From positions 4,650,001-4,714,000 of the forward strand of contig NZ_FMIB01000002.1 in the NCBI RefSeq assembly GCF_900091475.1: a stretch of DNA of 64,000 bases. Direction: 5' to 3'. Numbering within the stretch: the first letter of the stretch is position 1; each line of letters starts with the position of its first letter. The position numbers and the translations under genes are program-made. Below the pieces are notes generated by a model. It did no database searches and was not told where the DNA came from. It saw only the letters and a list, made by a program, of their open reading frames with translations. This DNA is from Micromonospora chersina. GTDB taxonomy: Bacteria; Actinomycetota; Actinomycetes; Mycobacteriales; Micromonosporaceae. Shown piece after piece: positions 24,446 through 33,791 of the stretch.

Positions 24446-25954
24446 GTGACCGAGCAGAACGCCCTGCCAGTAGACCCCGCCGACGACCTTCCGGAGCAGA
24501 TGAAGGTCCGCCGGGAGAAGCGGGACCGGATGCTCGCCGAGGGCGTCGAGCCGTACCCGGTCGGTTTCCCGCGGACCACCACCCTGGCGCAGATCCGCGA
24601 GCGGTACGCCGACCTGCCCACCGACACGGCCACCGGCGACCGGGTCTCGGTCACCGGCCGGGTGATCTTCGTGCGCAACACCGGCAAGCTCTGCTTCGCC
24701 ACCCTGCGGGACGGCGACGGCACCGAACTCCAGGCGATGCTCTCCCTGGACCGGGTCGGCGCCGAGCGGCTGGACGACTGGAAGCGCCTGGTCGACCTGG
24801 GCGACCACGTCGGCGTGACCGGTGAGGTGATCACCAGCCGGCGCGGCGAGCTGTCGGTGCTGGCCGAGGAGTGGGCCGTCACGGCCAAGGCGCTGCGCCC
24901 GCTGCCGGTGGCGCACAAGCCGCTGAGCGAGGAGGCCCGGGTCCGCCAGCGCTACGTGGACCTGGTGGTCCGCCCGCAGGCCCGGCAGATGGTCCGCACC
25001 CGGGCCGCCGCGGTGCGCAGCCTCCGGGACACCCTGCACGCGCAGGACTTCATCGAGGTCGAGACCCCGATGCTCCAGTTGCTGCACGGCGGCGCGGCGG
25101 CCCGCCCATTCGTGACCCACAGCAATGCGTTGAACACCGATCTGTATCTGCGAATCGCGCCGGAACTGTTTCTCAAGCGTGCGGTCGTCGGCGGCGTCGA
25201 CCGGGTCTTCGAGATCAACCGCAACTTCCGTAATGAGGGCATCGACTCCTCGCACTCGCCCGAGTTCGCGATGCTCGAGACCTACCAGGCGTACGGCGAC
25301 TACAACACCATGGCCGAGCTGACCCGAAATCTCGTGCAGCAGGCCGCTCTCGCGGTCGCCGGCTCGACGGTGGTCACGCACGCCGACGGCCGCGAGTTCG
25401 ATCTGGGCGGCGAGTGGCGCTCGGTGTCGCTGTTCGGTGTTCTTTCCGAAGCGCTCGGTGAGGAGGTCACCGTCCGCACCGAAAGGACCCGCCTCGTCGA
25501 GTACGCCGACAAGGTCGGTCTCTCCGTCGACCCGAAGTGGGGCCCGGGCAAGCTCGCCGAGGAGCTGTTCGAGGAGTTGGTGGTCCCGTCCCTCCAGGCG
25601 CCCACCTTCGTTCGCGACTACCCGGAGGAGACCAGCCCGCTGACCCGGGCGCACCGCAGCGAGCCGGGCCTGGCCGAGAAGTGGGACCTCTACGTGCTCG
25701 GCTTCGAGCTGGGCACCGCGTACTCCGAGCTGGTCGACCCGGTGGTGCAGCGGGAGCGGCTGGTGGCCCAGGCGCAGCTCGCGGCCCGGGGCGACGACGA
25801 GGCCATGCGACTCGACGAGGACTTTCTCCGGGCGATGGAGTACGGAATGCCGCCGGCCGGTGGTATGGGAATGGGAATCGACCGGCTCTTGATGGCGCTG
25901 ACCGGCCTGGGAATTCGGGAAACCATCCTGTTCCCGTTGGTCCGGCCCGAGTAG
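24446..25954 (+). CDS. lysS: Lysyl-tRNA synthetase (class II)
   Basis: Charges tRNA-Lys. It is 502 residues. An N-terminal OB-fold anticodon domain ([21 protein letters not shown], in part) precedes the class II core. Motif 2 is [11 protein letters not shown] near 254-264 and motif 3 is [13 protein letters not shown] near 473-485; the lysine-site block AYSELVDPV is also present. GAGGAAG lies before the GTG. Parts of the gene (about 25.09-25.48 and 25.82-25.95 kb) use more A/T-ending codons than their neighbours. Position before lsr2 and clpC is conserved in actinobacteria. Confidence 0.96.
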   Translation: MTEQNALPVDPADDLPEQMKVRREKRDRMLAEGVEPYPVGFPRTTTLAQIRERYADLPTDTATGDRVSVTGRVIFVRNTGKLCFATLRDGDGTELQAMLSLDRVGAERLDDWKRLVDLGDHVGVTGEVITSRRGELSVLAEEWAVTAKALRPLPVAHKPLSEEARVRQRYVDLVVRPQARQMVRTRAAAVRSLRDTLHAQDFIEVETPMLQLLHGGAAARPFVTHSNALNTDLYLRIAPELFLKRAVVGGVDRVFEINRNFRNEGIDSSHSPEFAMLETYQAYGDYNTMAELTRNLVQQAALAVAGSTVVTHADGREFDLGGEWRSVSLFGVLSEALGEEVTVRTERTRLVEYADKVGLSVDPKWGPGKLAEELFEELVVPSLQAPTFVRDYPEETSPLTRAHRSEPGLAEKWDLYVLGFELGTAYSELVDPVVQRERLVAQAQLAARGDDEAMRLDEDFLRAMEYGMPPAGGMGMGIDRLLMALTGLGIRETILFPLVRPE

Positions 25955-25988
25955 CGCAGAAGCTTCTCCGGGTCGTTACCGCATCCTA

Positions 25989-26019
25989 TTGACGGAGCAA
26001 GCAGCGGGCGGGTTATTGT
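25989..26019 (+). promoter_or_regulatory. Promoter of lsr2
   Basis: TTGACG, a 19-base spacer and TATTGT (or TTATTG after 18), about 50 bases before the lsr2 start. The -35 match is unusually good for this genome. Confidence 0.55.
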
Positions 26020-26067
26020 GCTCCTGTATTACCGGGGGCACAACCCTGCTCGAAAGGAATGTAGGAC

Positions 26068-26418
26068 GTGGCCAAGCAGATCATTCACAAGCTGGTCGAT
26101 GACCTGGACGGCGGGGACGCTGACGAGACCGTCAAGTTCGCGCTCGACGGTGTGCAGTACGAGATCGACCTCTCCGCTTCCAACGCTGAAAAATTGCGTG
26201 ACGTATTCGCGCAGTACATCGCGCACGGCACGAAGGTCGGTCGCGGCGGCGTGGTCGTGGGTGGCCGGGCGGCGCGGGGTCGTGGCGGCGCGACCGCCGA
26301 CCGCGAGCAGAACAAGGCCATCCGGGCCTGGGCCAAGAAGAGCGGCAAGGACATCTCCGACCGGGGGCGCATCCCGCAGGAGATCGTGGACGAGTACCAC
26401 GCGAAGGCGGGGCACTGA
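26068..26418 (+). CDS. lsr2: Lsr2 nucleoid-associated protein
   Basis: DNA-bridging nucleoid protein that silences AT-rich, often horizontally acquired, genes in actinobacteria (the functional counterpart of H-NS). It is 116 residues. The N-terminal dimerisation half (QIIHKLVDDLDG ... GVQYEIDLS) and the C-terminal DNA-binding helix pair with the AT-hook-like RGR (DRGRIPQEIVDEY) are clear. The central linker is Gly/Arg-rich. The start is GTG with GAAAGGA upstream. A strong promoter-like sequence lies before it and a hairpin terminator after it, so it is probably monocistronic. Confidence 0.96.
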   Translation: MAKQIIHKLVDDLDGGDADETVKFALDGVQYEIDLSASNAEKLRDVFAQYIAHGTKVGRGGVVVGGRAARGRGGATADREQNKAIRAWAKKSGKDISDRGRIPQEIVDEYHAKAGH

Positions 26419-26444
26419 CCCGACGACCCCCGCAGCGGGCGACA

Positions 26445-26481
26445 CGACGCCGGACCGGAGTGCCACTCCGGGCCGGCGTCG
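26445..26481 (+). terminator. Hairpin terminator of lsr2
   Basis: 17-bp arms with one mismatch and a 3-base loop, followed by CCGTTTCGG. Confidence 0.75.
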
Positions 26482-26572
26482 CCGTTTCGGCCCGGCTGCG
26501 CCGTCTGTCCGGTCCGCGCCGGCCGCGCCGCTGGCCCCTCGGGGCCCGGGAAGAAACCGGCCGCCGCGGGAG

Positions 26573-26581
26573 TTGTCCACA
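26573..26581 (+). promoter_or_regulatory. DnaA-box-like 9-mer TTGTCCACA
   Basis: An exact match to the preferred DnaA box of high-GC actinomycetes (TTGTCCACA). A second site starts 22 bases further on. Confidence 0.5.
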
Positions 26582-26594
26582 GGCGGTGGAGATG

Positions 26595-26603
26595 CTGTCC
26601 ACA
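26595..26603 (+). promoter_or_regulatory. DnaA-box-like 9-mer CTGTCCACA
   Basis: Differs at one position from TTGTCCACA. It is in the same orientation as the first site and two helical turns away. Confidence 0.4.
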
Positions 26604-26802
26604 GGTTGTGGAAGACCGCGGCCGGGCGCCGACGCCCCCGCACGAGCCCCTCGACCGGGCTTTTCCACCGGCGGTCGAATTTCGCTCTGCGCGTACAGGC
26701 TGGGGTACCGGAACACCTCCTGAGCGCGGACGGTTGTCAGAAACGACGCGTGAACGGCCATTCGCGGGGACACACGACCTCAGCGGAGTCGGTCCGCGGC
26801 GA

Positions 26803-26808
26803 TAGAGT
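26803..26808 (+). promoter_or_regulatory. Possible clpC -10 box TAGAGT
   Basis: TAGAGT 92 bases before the clpC ATG. No HspR- or ClgR-type operator is recognisable by eye. Confidence 0.3.
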
Positions 26809-26900
26809 AAGGAGGCACGGACGCCCGTCCCGGACGTCCGCGCACCGGCCCCGCCGAGATCTGACCATCAAGGCGCACGGCACGTGAGGAGCACGAGGGC

Positions 26901-29438
26901 ATGTTCGAGCGGTTCACCGACCGAGCGCGACGGGTTGTCGTCCTGGCCCAGGAAGAGGCCCGGATGCTCAACCACAACTACATCGGTACGGAGCACATCC
27001 TGCTGGGCCTGATCCACGAGGGTGAGGGTGTCGCGGCAAAGGCCCTGGAGAGCCTCGGCATCTCCCTCGAGGGCGTCCGTCAGCAGGTCGAGGAGATCAT
27101 CGGCCAGGGCCAGCAGGCGCCGAGCGGGCACATCCCGTTCACGCCGCGGGCCAAGAAGGTGCTGGAGCTGTCGCTGCGTGAGGCGCTGCAGCTCGGCCAC
27201 AACTACATCGGCACGGAGCACATCCTGCTCGGCCTGATCCGTGAGGGCGAGGGCGTCGCCGCCCAGGTGCTGGTCAAGCTCGGCGCCGACCTCAACCGGG
27301 TCCGCCAGCAGGTGATCCAGCTGCTCTCCGGCTACCAGGGCAAGGAGCCGGCCGCGGCGGGCGCCGCGCCGGGCGAGGCCGCGCCGTCGACCAGCCTCGT
27401 GCTGGACCAGTTCGGCCGGAACCTGACCCAGGCCGCCCGCGAGGGCAAGCTCGACCCGGTCATCGGGCGCGAGAAGGAGATCGAGCGGGTCATGCAGGTG
27501 CTGTCCCGCCGCACCAAGAACAACCCGGTCCTGATCGGTGAGCCCGGCGTCGGCAAGACCGCCGTGGTGGAGGGGCTGTCCCAGAAGATCATCAAGGGCG
27601 AGGTGCCCGAGACGCTGAAGGACAAGCAGCTCTACACCCTCGACCTCGGTGCCCTGGTCGCCGGTTCCCGCTACCGCGGTGACTTCGAGGAGCGCCTCAA
27701 GAAGGTGCTCAAGGAGATCCGCACCCGCGGCGACATCATCCTGTTCATCGACGAGATCCACACCCTCGTGGGTGCGGGTGCCGCCGAGGGCGCGATCGAC
27801 GCCGCCAGCATCCTCAAGCCGATGCTGGCCCGTGGCGAGCTGCAGACCATCGGCGCCACCACCCTCGACGAGTACCGCAAGCACCTGGAGAAGGACGCCG
27901 CTCTCGAGCGCCGCTTCCAGCCGATCCAGGTGGGTGAGCCGTCGCTGGCCCACACCATCGAGATCCTCAAGGGCCTGCGGGACCGCTACGAGGCGCACCA
28001 CCGGGTGAGCATCACCGACGCGGCTCTCGTCGCGGCGGCCACCCTGGCCGACCGCTACATCTCCGACCGCTTCCTGCCGGACAAGGCGATCGACCTGATC
28101 GACGAGGCCGGCGCCCGGATGCGCATCCGCCGGATGACCGCGCCGCCAGACCTGCGTGACTTCGACGAGCGGATCGCCCAGGTCCGCCGCGACAAGGAGT
28201 CCGCGATCGACGCGCAGGACTTCGAGCGGGCCGCGCAGCTCCGTGACAAGGAGAAGCAGCTCCTCGGGCAGAAGGCCCAGCGGGAGAAGGAGTGGAAGGC
28301 CGGTGACCTGGACGTCGTCAGCGAGGTCGACGACGAGCAGATCGCCGAGGTGCTCGGCAACTGGACCGGCATCCCGGTCTACAAGCTGACCGAGGAGGAG
28401 ACCTCGCGCCTGCTGCGCATGGAGGACGAGCTGCACAAGCGCGTCATCGGCCAGGAGGACGCGGTCAAGGCGGTCTCGAAGGCGATCCGGCGCACCCGGG
28501 CCGGCCTGAAGGACCCGAAGCGCCCGTCCGGCTCGTTCATCTTCGCCGGCCCGTCCGGCGTCGGTAAGACCGAGCTGTCCAAGGCGCTCGCCGAGTTCCT
28601 GTTCGGCAGCGAGGACGCCCTCATCCAGCTGGACATGTCCGAGTTCCACGACCGGTACACGGTGTCCCGGCTGGTGGGTGCCCCTCCCGGCTACGTCGGC
28701 TACGACGAGGGCGGGCAGCTGACCGAGAAGGTGCGTCGCCGGCCGTTCTCGGTGGTCCTCTTCGACGAGATCGAGAAGGCCCACCCGGACGTGTTCAACA
28801 CGCTCCTCCAGATCCTGGAGGACGGGCGCCTCACCGACGGCCAGGGTCGGATCGTGGACTTCAAGAACACGGTCATCATCCTGACCACCAACCTCGGCAC
28901 GCGGGACGTCGCCAAGGCGGTGTCGCTGGGCTTCCAGGCCTCTGAGGACTCCGAGTCGAACTACGACCGGATGAAGCAGAAGGTCAACGACGAGCTCAAG
29001 CAGCACTTCCGGCCCGAGTTCCTGAACCGGATCGACGACACCATCGTCTTCCACCAGCTGCGCGAGAACGAGATCCTCTCGATCGTGGACATCATGATCG
29101 CCCGGATCGAGACGCAGCTGAAGAACAAGGACATGGGCCTGGAGCTGACCGACAACGCCAAGAAGTACCTGGCGAAGAAGGGCTTCGACCCGGTGCTGGG
29201 CGCGCGGCCGCTGCGTCGCACGATCCAGCGCGACATCGAGGACAACCTGTCCGAGCGGATCCTCTTCAACGAGCTGACCCCGGGTCAGATCGTGGTGGTG
29301 GACTGCGAGGGCGACCCCGACAACATCGACAAGTCCAAGCTCGTCTTCCGGGGCGCCGACCGGCCGGTGGCCGTGCCGGACGCGGTTCCGGCGGACCTCG
29401 GCGGCACCGCCGCCACGGGCGCGGACGACGCCGCGTGA
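26901..29438 (+). CDS. clpC: ATP-dependent Clp protease ATPase subunit ClpC
   Basis: AAA+ unfoldase that feeds proteins to ClpP. It is 845 residues. Two N-terminal Clp repeats each contain [16 protein letters not shown] module 1 has Walker A GEPGVGKT near 213-220 and Walker [10 protein letters not shown] near 278-286. A UVR-type middle domain near 430-465 has [11 protein letters not shown], and AAA module 2 has GPSGVGKTE near 549-557. The tail after about 815 is disordered. The gene is free-standing: terminators lie before and after it. Confidence 0.97.
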   Translation: MFERFTDRARRVVVLAQEEARMLNHNYIGTEHILLGLIHEGEGVAAKALESLGISLEGVRQQVEEIIGQGQQAPSGHIPFTPRAKKVLELSLREALQLGHNYIGTEHILLGLIREGEGVAAQVLVKLGADLNRVRQQVIQLLSGYQGKEPAAAGAAPGEAAPSTSLVLDQFGRNLTQAAREGKLDPVIGREKEIERVMQVLSRRTKNNPVLIGEPGVGKTAVVEGLSQKIIKGEVPETLKDKQLYTLDLGALVAGSRYRGDFEERLKKVLKEIRTRGDIILFIDEIHTLVGAGAAEGAIDAASILKPMLARGELQTIGATTLDEYRKHLEKDAALERRFQPIQVGEPSLAHTIEILKGLRDRYEAHHRVSITDAALVAAATLADRYISDRFLPDKAIDLIDEAGARMRIRRMTAPPDLRDFDERIAQVRRDKESAIDAQDFERAAQLRDKEKQLLGQKAQREKEWKAGDLDVVSEVDDEQIAEVLGNWTGIPVYKLTEEETSRLLRMEDELHKRVIGQEDAVKAVSKAIRRTRAGLKDPKRPSGSFIFAGPSGVGKTELSKALAEFLFGSEDALIQLDMSEFHDRYTVSRLVGAPPGYVGYDEGGQLTEKVRRRPFSVVLFDEIEKAHPDVFNTLLQILEDGRLTDGQGRIVDFKNTVIILTTNLGTRDVAKAVSLGFQASEDSESNYDRMKQKVNDELKQHFRPEFLNRIDDTIVFHQLRENEILSIVDIMIARIETQLKNKDMGLELTDNAKKYLAKKGFDPVLGARPLRRTIQRDIEDNLSERILFNELTPGQIVVVDCEGDPDNIDKSKLVFRGADRPVAVPDAVPADLGGTAATGADDAA

Positions 29439-29457
29439 GTTCGGGCAACTGATCGAG

Positions 29458-29502
29458 GGCGACGGCCCCGGCAGGCGAGAGCCGCCGGGGCCGTCGCCTT
29501 TT
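29458..29502. terminator. Terminator between clpC and mutY
   Basis: A perfect 15-bp GC stem with an 11-base loop followed by TTTT on the plus strand, which is a classical intrinsic terminator for clpC. It lies just past the end of the converging mutY. Confidence 0.85.
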
Positions 29503-29524
29503 CCGTGCCCGGAGGTCGGGTGGA

Positions 29525-30430
29525 TCAGGGGCGGGGGAGCGGGACCGGCGGGCCGTCACCGACCAGCCGGAAGGACTCCTCGCCGACGGGCTCGACCAGG
29601 CCGTCGGTGACCAGCCCGGCGAGGGCCCGGGCCCGCTGCACGTCGTCGTGCCAGACCTGGTCCAGCCGCTGGTGCGGCACCGGCCCGGGAGCGTCGCGCA
29701 GCACGGCGAGGAGCAGGCCACGCACCTGTCGGTCGGTGCCGGCGTAGCGCTGGGGGCGGCGGGTCGGCCCGGCCGGGGCCACCTGGCCGGAGGCCCGCCA
29801 GGCGCAGACCGACTCGACCGGGCACACCGCGCAGCGCGGGGCGCGGGCAGTGCAGACCACCGCCCCGAGTTCCATGAACGCCGCGCTGGCCAGCGCCGCC
29901 GCGGCCGGCTCGACGGGCAGCAGTTCCTCGGTGGCGACCAGGTCGGCGGGGCGGGTGGCCGGGCCGGCGTCGGGCTCGCCGGCGATCGCGCGGCACACCA
30001 CCCGCCGCACGTTGGTGTCCACCACCGGGTGCCGCTGCCCGTACGCGAAGGCCGCGACCGCCCGGGCCGTGTACGTGCCGACCCCGGGCAGCGCCAGCAG
30101 GTGGTCGAGCCGGTCCGGCACCTCACCGCCGTGCCGTTCCACGATGGCGACCGCGCAGTCGCGCAGGCGTACCGCACGGCGGGGATAGCCGAGGCGACCC
30201 CACATCCGGATCGCCTCGGCCGGGCTGTCCCCGGCCAGCGCGGCAGGGGTCGGCCAGCGGGTCAGCCACGCCTCCCAGGCGGGCAGCACCCGCACCACCG
30301 GCGTCTGCTGGAGCATGACCTCGCTGACCAGGATCGCCCAGGCGCCGACGCCGGGCTCGCGCCAGGGCAGGTCGCGGGCGTTGCGCTCGTACCAGCGGCT
30401 GACCAGGGTGGCGAAGGTGGGCTCAGTCAT
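29525..30430 (-). CDS. mutY: A/G-specific adenine glycosylase
   Basis: Removes adenine opposite 8-oxoguanine in base excision repair. It is 301 residues. LVSEVMLQQTPV near 34-45 and the helix-hairpin-helix LPGVGTYTARAVAAFAYG near 114-131 precede the catalytic Asp in PVVDTNVRRV. The 4Fe-4S loop CX6CX2CX5C (CTARAPRCAVCPVESVC) is intact. The C-terminal 8-oxoG recognition part is short, as in many actinobacterial MutYs. It is divergent from the ACT-protein gene. Confidence 0.93.
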   Translation of the reverse strand: MTEPTFATLVSRWYERNARDLPWREPGVGAWAILVSEVMLQQTPVVRVLPAWEAWLTRWPTPAALAGDSPAEAIRMWGRLGYPRRAVRLRDCAVAIVERHGGEVPDRLDHLLALPGVGTYTARAVAAFAYGQRHPVVDTNVRRVVCRAIAGEPDAGPATRPADLVATEELLPVEPAAAALASAAFMELGAVVCTARAPRCAVCPVESVCAWRASGQVAPAGPTRRPQRYAGTDRQVRGLLLAVLRDAPGPVPHQRLDQVWHDDVQRARALAGLVTDGLVEPVGEESFRLVGDGPPVPLPRP

Positions 30431-30514
30431 GGCGCCGCCGATGATGTCACGGGCCGCTTTCCCGCAGGTTGGGCGGGGCGGGCGGCCCGTCGCGGCGGAC
30501 CGGCGGTGACCGGG

Positions 30515-30520
30515 CAGAAT
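30515..30520 (+). promoter_or_regulatory. Weak -10-like box CAGAAT before the ACT gene
   Basis: CAGAAT six bases before the ATG. It has the leaderless spacing but C in the first position. Confidence 0.25.
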
Positions 30521-30526
30521 GTCCGG

Positions 30527-31039
30527 ATGAACGAGCTCGCGATCACCGTCATCGGCCGGGACCGGCCGGGCATCGTGGCCGACGTCGCCGAGGTCCTCGC
30601 GCGGCTGGGCGCGAACCTCACCGACTCCACGATGACCCGGTTGCGGGGACACTTCGCGATGACCCTGATCTGCGTCGGCCCGGCCGCCGCCGACGTCGAG
30701 GCCGCGCTGGCCCCGCTCGCCGCCGAGGGTCAGCTCCTGGCCACCGTACGCGCGGTCACCCCCGACGGGCAGGCCGCGCCCGCCGGCGAGCCGTACGTGA
30801 TGGCCGTACACGGCGCTGACCGGATGGGCATCGTGGCGGCCATGACCCGGGTGCTGACCGACGCGGGCGGCAACGTGACCGACCTGAGCACCCGGCTGAC
30901 CGGTTCCCTCTACGTGGTGGTCGCCGAGGTCGACCTGCCGCCTGGCAGCGCCGACGAGGTGGCCGGCCGGCTCGCCCGTACCGCCGCCGAGCTGGGCGTC
31001 GGGGTCAGCCTCCGCCCCGCGGACACGGACCTGCTGTGA
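30527..31039 (+). CDS. Two-ACT-domain protein (GcvR-like)
   Basis: A 170-residue protein made of two ACT domains: AITVIGRDRPGIVADVAEVL at the N-terminus and VMAVHGADRMGIVAAMTRVL near 88-107. Both have the Gly-Ile/Met-Val pattern of ligand-binding ACT folds. The layout matches the GcvR-like family, which senses amino acids such as glycine and acts through protein contacts. No DNA-binding domain is present. The stop overlaps def as GTGA, so the two are co-translated. Confidence 0.85.
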   Translation: MNELAITVIGRDRPGIVADVAEVLARLGANLTDSTMTRLRGHFAMTLICVGPAAADVEAALAPLAAEGQLLATVRAVTPDGQAAPAGEPYVMAVHGADRMGIVAAMTRVLTDAGGNVTDLSTRLTGSLYVVVAEVDLPPGSADEVAGRLARTAAELGVGVSLRPADTDLL

Positions 31040-31599
31040 CGGCGGAGGAGTACGCCGGCCTGGGCGGCTGGACCCCGGAGAAGCTCGGCCTCGCCGGCGA
31101 GGTACGCGCGGTGGTGGCCGCGCCCGATCCGGTGCTCAGCCGGCCCGGGCCGGAGGTCGACCCGACCTCGGCCGAGGTGGTGCGGCTCGCCGCCGACCTG
31201 GTCGCCACCATGCGGGTGTCGCCGGGCTGCGTGGGCCTGGCCGCGCCGCAGGTCGGGGTGAGCGCCCAGGTGTTCGCCGTGGACGTGACCGGGCACCCGA
31301 AGGCGGTCACCGTGCACGGCACCTTCGTGCTCTGCAACGCCACAGTGGTGGAGGCGAGCCGCTGGAAGGCCGGGCGGGAGGGCTGCATGTCGGTGCCCGA
31401 CCTGACCGGCGACGTGAAGCGCGCCAGCCGCCTGGTGGTGGAGGGCGTGCTGCCGGGCACCGGCGACCCGGTGCGGCTGGTCACCGACGGGTTCGAGGCG
31501 CGGGCGCTCCAGCACGAGATCGACCACTGCGCCGGCCTGCTCTTCCTCGACCGGGTGGCCGGGGCGCACGCCGTCTACCAGCGCAAGGTCTACCTCTGA
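31036..31599 (+). CDS. def: Peptide deformylase
   Basis: Metalloenzyme that removes the formyl group from new proteins. It is 187 residues. The three motifs are GLAAPQVG near 68-75, EGCMSVP near 115-121 (usually EGCLSVP) with the metal Cys, and QHEIDHCAGLLF near 157-168 with the two His ligands and catalytic Glu. Its GTG overlaps the ACT gene stop. The pairing of an ACT protein with a deformylase is unusual; genomes of this group often carry other def copies (not checkable here). Confidence 0.93.
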   Translation: MTAEEYAGLGGWTPEKLGLAGEVRAVVAAPDPVLSRPGPEVDPTSAEVVRLAADLVATMRVSPGCVGLAAPQVGVSAQVFAVDVTGHPKAVTVHGTFVLCNATVVEASRWKAGREGCMSVPDLTGDVKRASRLVVEGVLPGTGDPVRLVTDGFEARALQHEIDHCAGLLFLDRVAGAHAVYQRKVYL

Positions 31600-31690
31600 G
31601 CCGCCGTGATCCGCATCCACTGTGGAGTGCCGGCGGGGCCGGGCGAAGGGTCACCGGCGCGTCGCGCCAGCGGGTCGGGCGTCGCGCCGC

Positions 31691-31696
31691 TACGGT
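31691..31696 (+). promoter_or_regulatory. -10 box TACGGT
   Basis: TACGGT nine bases before the ATG at 31706. It supports that start and a leaderless mRNA. Confidence 0.4.
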
Positions 31697-31705
31697 GAAC
31701 GCATC

Positions 31706-32458
31706 ATGCGTCTGACGGTCGGCCCTCTGTCTCCCACCGTGTACTGGCGGCGTCGAGCCGTCGTACTCGGCGCCGTGCTGCTCTTCGTGATCGTTGTGCT
31801 CTATTCCTGCTCCGGGAACGACCAGAACACCGGTGGGTCCGGCGGCGGCGTGTCACCGAGCAAAACGGCCGCTCCGGGATCGACCGGCTCGCTGCTGACC
31901 CCGCAGTCCACCAGCCCGTCGCCCAGCGCGGGCGACTCGGGCGGCGGCAGCGGGACGGGTGACGGCAGCGGGACGACCAACGGCGGCGGCACTGGGACGA
32001 CCAACGGCGGCGGCACCGGCACGAACGACGGTGGCGCGCCGGCCGCCCCGGTGGCCGACGTCGGCACCTGCGCCGACTCGGAGATCCGGGTGACCCCGGT
32101 GGCGGTGCCGGCCACCGCCCAGCGGGGCACGGTCGTCACCCTGCGCCTCAAAATCAAGAACATCTCTGACCGCACGTGCAGCCGGGACGTGGGCGCCGAC
32201 CTCCAGGAGCTCTACGTCAAGGCCGGCGCCGAGAAGATCTGGTCCTCGGACACCTGCGGCACCGGCAAGGGCTCGGACGTGCAGTCGTTCACGCCGAACT
32301 TCGAGCGCTCCTACGAGCTGGGCTGGAACGGCCGCGACGTGAGCAAGTGCGCCAACGGCCTGGCCGCCGGCCCGTACGCCCCGATCGGCACCTACCAGGT
32401 CTTCGCGCGGGTGGGCACCAAGCTCAGCGAGCCGGTGAAGCTGACCATCACCGGCTGA
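31706..32458 (+). CDS. Membrane-anchored extracellular protein with an Ig-like domain
   Basis: A 250-residue protein. A short cytoplasmic Arg-rich start and one helix (VVLGAVLLFVIVVLYSC, ~18-35) lead to a Ser/Gly/Thr-rich linker with short TTNGGGTG repeats to about residue 110. An extracellular beta-rich domain of about 135 residues follows. It contains three or four Cys residues and the pattern TLRLKIKNISDRTCSRDVG ... PIGTYQVFARVG, resembling BsuPI/Ig-like sandwiches. Function is unknown. The start is supported by TACGGT nine bases upstream. Confidence 0.7.
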   Translation: MRLTVGPLSPTVYWRRRAVVLGAVLLFVIVVLYSCSGNDQNTGGSGGGVSPSKTAAPGSTGSLLTPQSTSPSPSAGDSGGGSGTGDGSGTTNGGGTGTTNGGGTGTNDGGAPAAPVADVGTCADSEIRVTPVAVPATAQRGTVVTLRLKIKNISDRTCSRDVGADLQELYVKAGAEKIWSSDTCGTGKGSDVQSFTPNFERSYELGWNGRDVSKCANGLAAGPYAPIGTYQVFARVGTKLSEPVKLTITG

Positions 32459-32464
32459 CGCCGG

Positions 32465-33649
32465 TCAGACGTAGCGCTCCAGGATGGACGCCTCGGCGAG
32501 GCGGGACAGCCCCTCGCGTACGCCCCGGGCGCGGGCGTCGCCCACCCCCTCGACCGCCTGGAGGTCCTCCACTGTCGCGCCGAGCAGCCGCTGGAGGCTG
32601 CCGAAGTGCACCACCAGCCGGTCGACCACGGCTGCGGGGAGCCGGGGCACCTTGGCCAGCAGGCGGAAGCCGCGCGGGCTCACCGCGGCGTCGAGCGCGT
32701 CGGAGGCCGACGGGTAGCCGATCGCCTTGGCCACCGCGACCAGGTCGATCAGCTCGGTGGCGCTGAGCAGGTCGAGCTCGACAAGGGCCTCGTCGAGGGT
32801 GCGCGACTTCCGGCCGACCGGCAGGTAGTCCCGGATGACCAGGGTGCGGTCGGCGTCCACGCCGGCCATGAGCTCGTCGAGCTGGAGGGCGAGGAGCCGG
32901 CCGTCGGTGCCCAGCTCGACCACGTAGCCGGCGATCTCGTCGGCGATGCGGCGGACCATCTCCAGCCGCTGCACCACGGCCACCGCGTCGCGGACGGTGA
33001 CCAGGTCCTCGATCTCCAGGGCGGAGAGCGTGCCGGAGACCTCGTCCAGCCGGAGCTTGTAGCGCTCGAGGGTGGCCAGCGCCTGGTTGGCCCGGGAGAG
33101 GATCGCCGCCGAGTCGTCCAGCACGTGCCGCTGGCCGTTGACGTAGAGGCTGATGATCCGCATGGACTGGCTGACCGAGATCACCGGGTAGCCGGTCTGC
33201 CGGGCCACCCGCTCGGCGGTGCGGTGGCGGGTGCCGGACTCCTCGGTGGGGATCGACGGGTCGGGCATGAGGTGCACGGCGGCCCGGACGATGCGGGTGC
33301 CGTCGCTGGAGAGCACCACGGCCCCGTCCATCTTGCACAGCTCGCGGACCCGGGTCGCGGAGAACTCGACGTCGAGCGGGAAGCCGCCGGTGCAGATCTG
33401 CTCGACGACCTTGTCGTAGCCGAGCACGATCAGCGCGCCGGTGCGGCCGCGGAGGATCCGCTCCAGGCCGTCGCGGAGCGCGGTGCCCGGTGCCATGAGG
33501 GCGAGGTTGGCCCGCAGCGGGTCGCCGCCGGCCCCGCCGACGTTTCCGGTGACGCTCACGCTGATGGCACGGGCGGGGGAGCCCACGGCGCCGGTGCGGG
33601 CGTGCGGCGTCGCCGCGGCGGGCTTGGTGGCATCGCGGTCGATCGGCAC
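32465..33649 (-). CDS. disA: DNA integrity scanning diadenylate cyclase DisA
   Basis: Makes cyclic di-AMP and scans DNA for lesions. The diadenylate cyclase domain has [11 protein letters not shown] near 107-117 and GTRHRTAER near 139-147. A helical spine follows, and C-terminal helix-hairpin-helix repeats ([19 protein letters not shown]) bind branched DNA. The start is placed at the GTG six bases after TAGACT (minus strand), giving 394 residues. A GTG two codons upstream is possible but would leave no gap after the -10 box. About 45 residues precede the usual family start. Its neighbour upstream is radA, its known functional partner. Confidence 0.95.
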   Translation of the reverse strand: MPIDRDATKPAAATPHARTGAVGSPARAISVSVTGNVGGAGGDPLRANLALMAPGTALRDGLERILRGRTGALIVLGYDKVVEQICTGGFPLDVEFSATRVRELCKMDGAVVLSSDGTRIVRAAVHLMPDPSIPTEESGTRHRTAERVARQTGYPVISVSQSMRIISLYVNGQRHVLDDSAAILSRANQALATLERYKLRLDEVSGTLSALEIEDLVTVRDAVAVVQRLEMVRRIADEIAGYVVELGTDGRLLALQLDELMAGVDADRTLVIRDYLPVGRKSRTLDEALVELDLLSATELIDLVAVAKAIGYPSASDALDAAVSPRGFRLLAKVPRLPAAVVDRLVVHFGSLQRLLGATVEDLQAVEGVGDARARGVREGLSRLAEASILERYV

Positions 33650-33655
33650 GGGCAC

Positions 33656-33661
33656 AGTCTA
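33656..33661 (-). promoter_or_regulatory. -10 box TAGACT for leaderless disA
   Basis: TAGACT on the minus strand, six bases before the GTG at 33649. It argues for that codon over the GTG that directly abuts the box. Confidence 0.5.
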
Positions 33662-33791
33662 CGGACTGCCCTGCGGTGGGTGCTCTCGTGGTTACTGTGA
33701 TGTGTCACGATGTCCGGCTCCCCCGGTCGCCGACGCGCTGCGCCGGGTGTCCGGAATCGCCCGGCCGGTCCCCCCGCACGCCTACGGACCG

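Larger units (their letters stand above)
26419..26900. other. lsr2-clpC intergenic region
   Basis: About 480 bases with no convincing gene. In order it holds a long hairpin terminator, two DnaA-box-like 9-mers, and the clpC promoter area with a TAGAGT box. Nothing else is recognised between about 26.61 and 26.80 kb. Confidence 0.6.

Noticed and set aside
24446..25954. Recombinant segment in lysS from unusual codon use
   Set aside because: Some stretches use more A/T-ending codons, but the protein is intact and canonical, and by-eye codon counts are not enough to claim transfer.
26700..26900. HspR/HAIR or ClgR operator upstream of clpC
   Set aside because: I found no good match to either motif by eye; only a TAGAGT box is supportable.
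31036..31599. Inactive deformylase because of EGCMSVP instead of EGCLSVP
   Set aside because: Leu to Met is conservative, and the Cys, two His ligands and Glu are all present.
33691..33713. CRP-like operator near the disA promoter (TGTGA...TCAC)
   Set aside because: The half-sites are only four bases apart and one is imperfect, which does not fit a TGTGA-N6-TCACA site.
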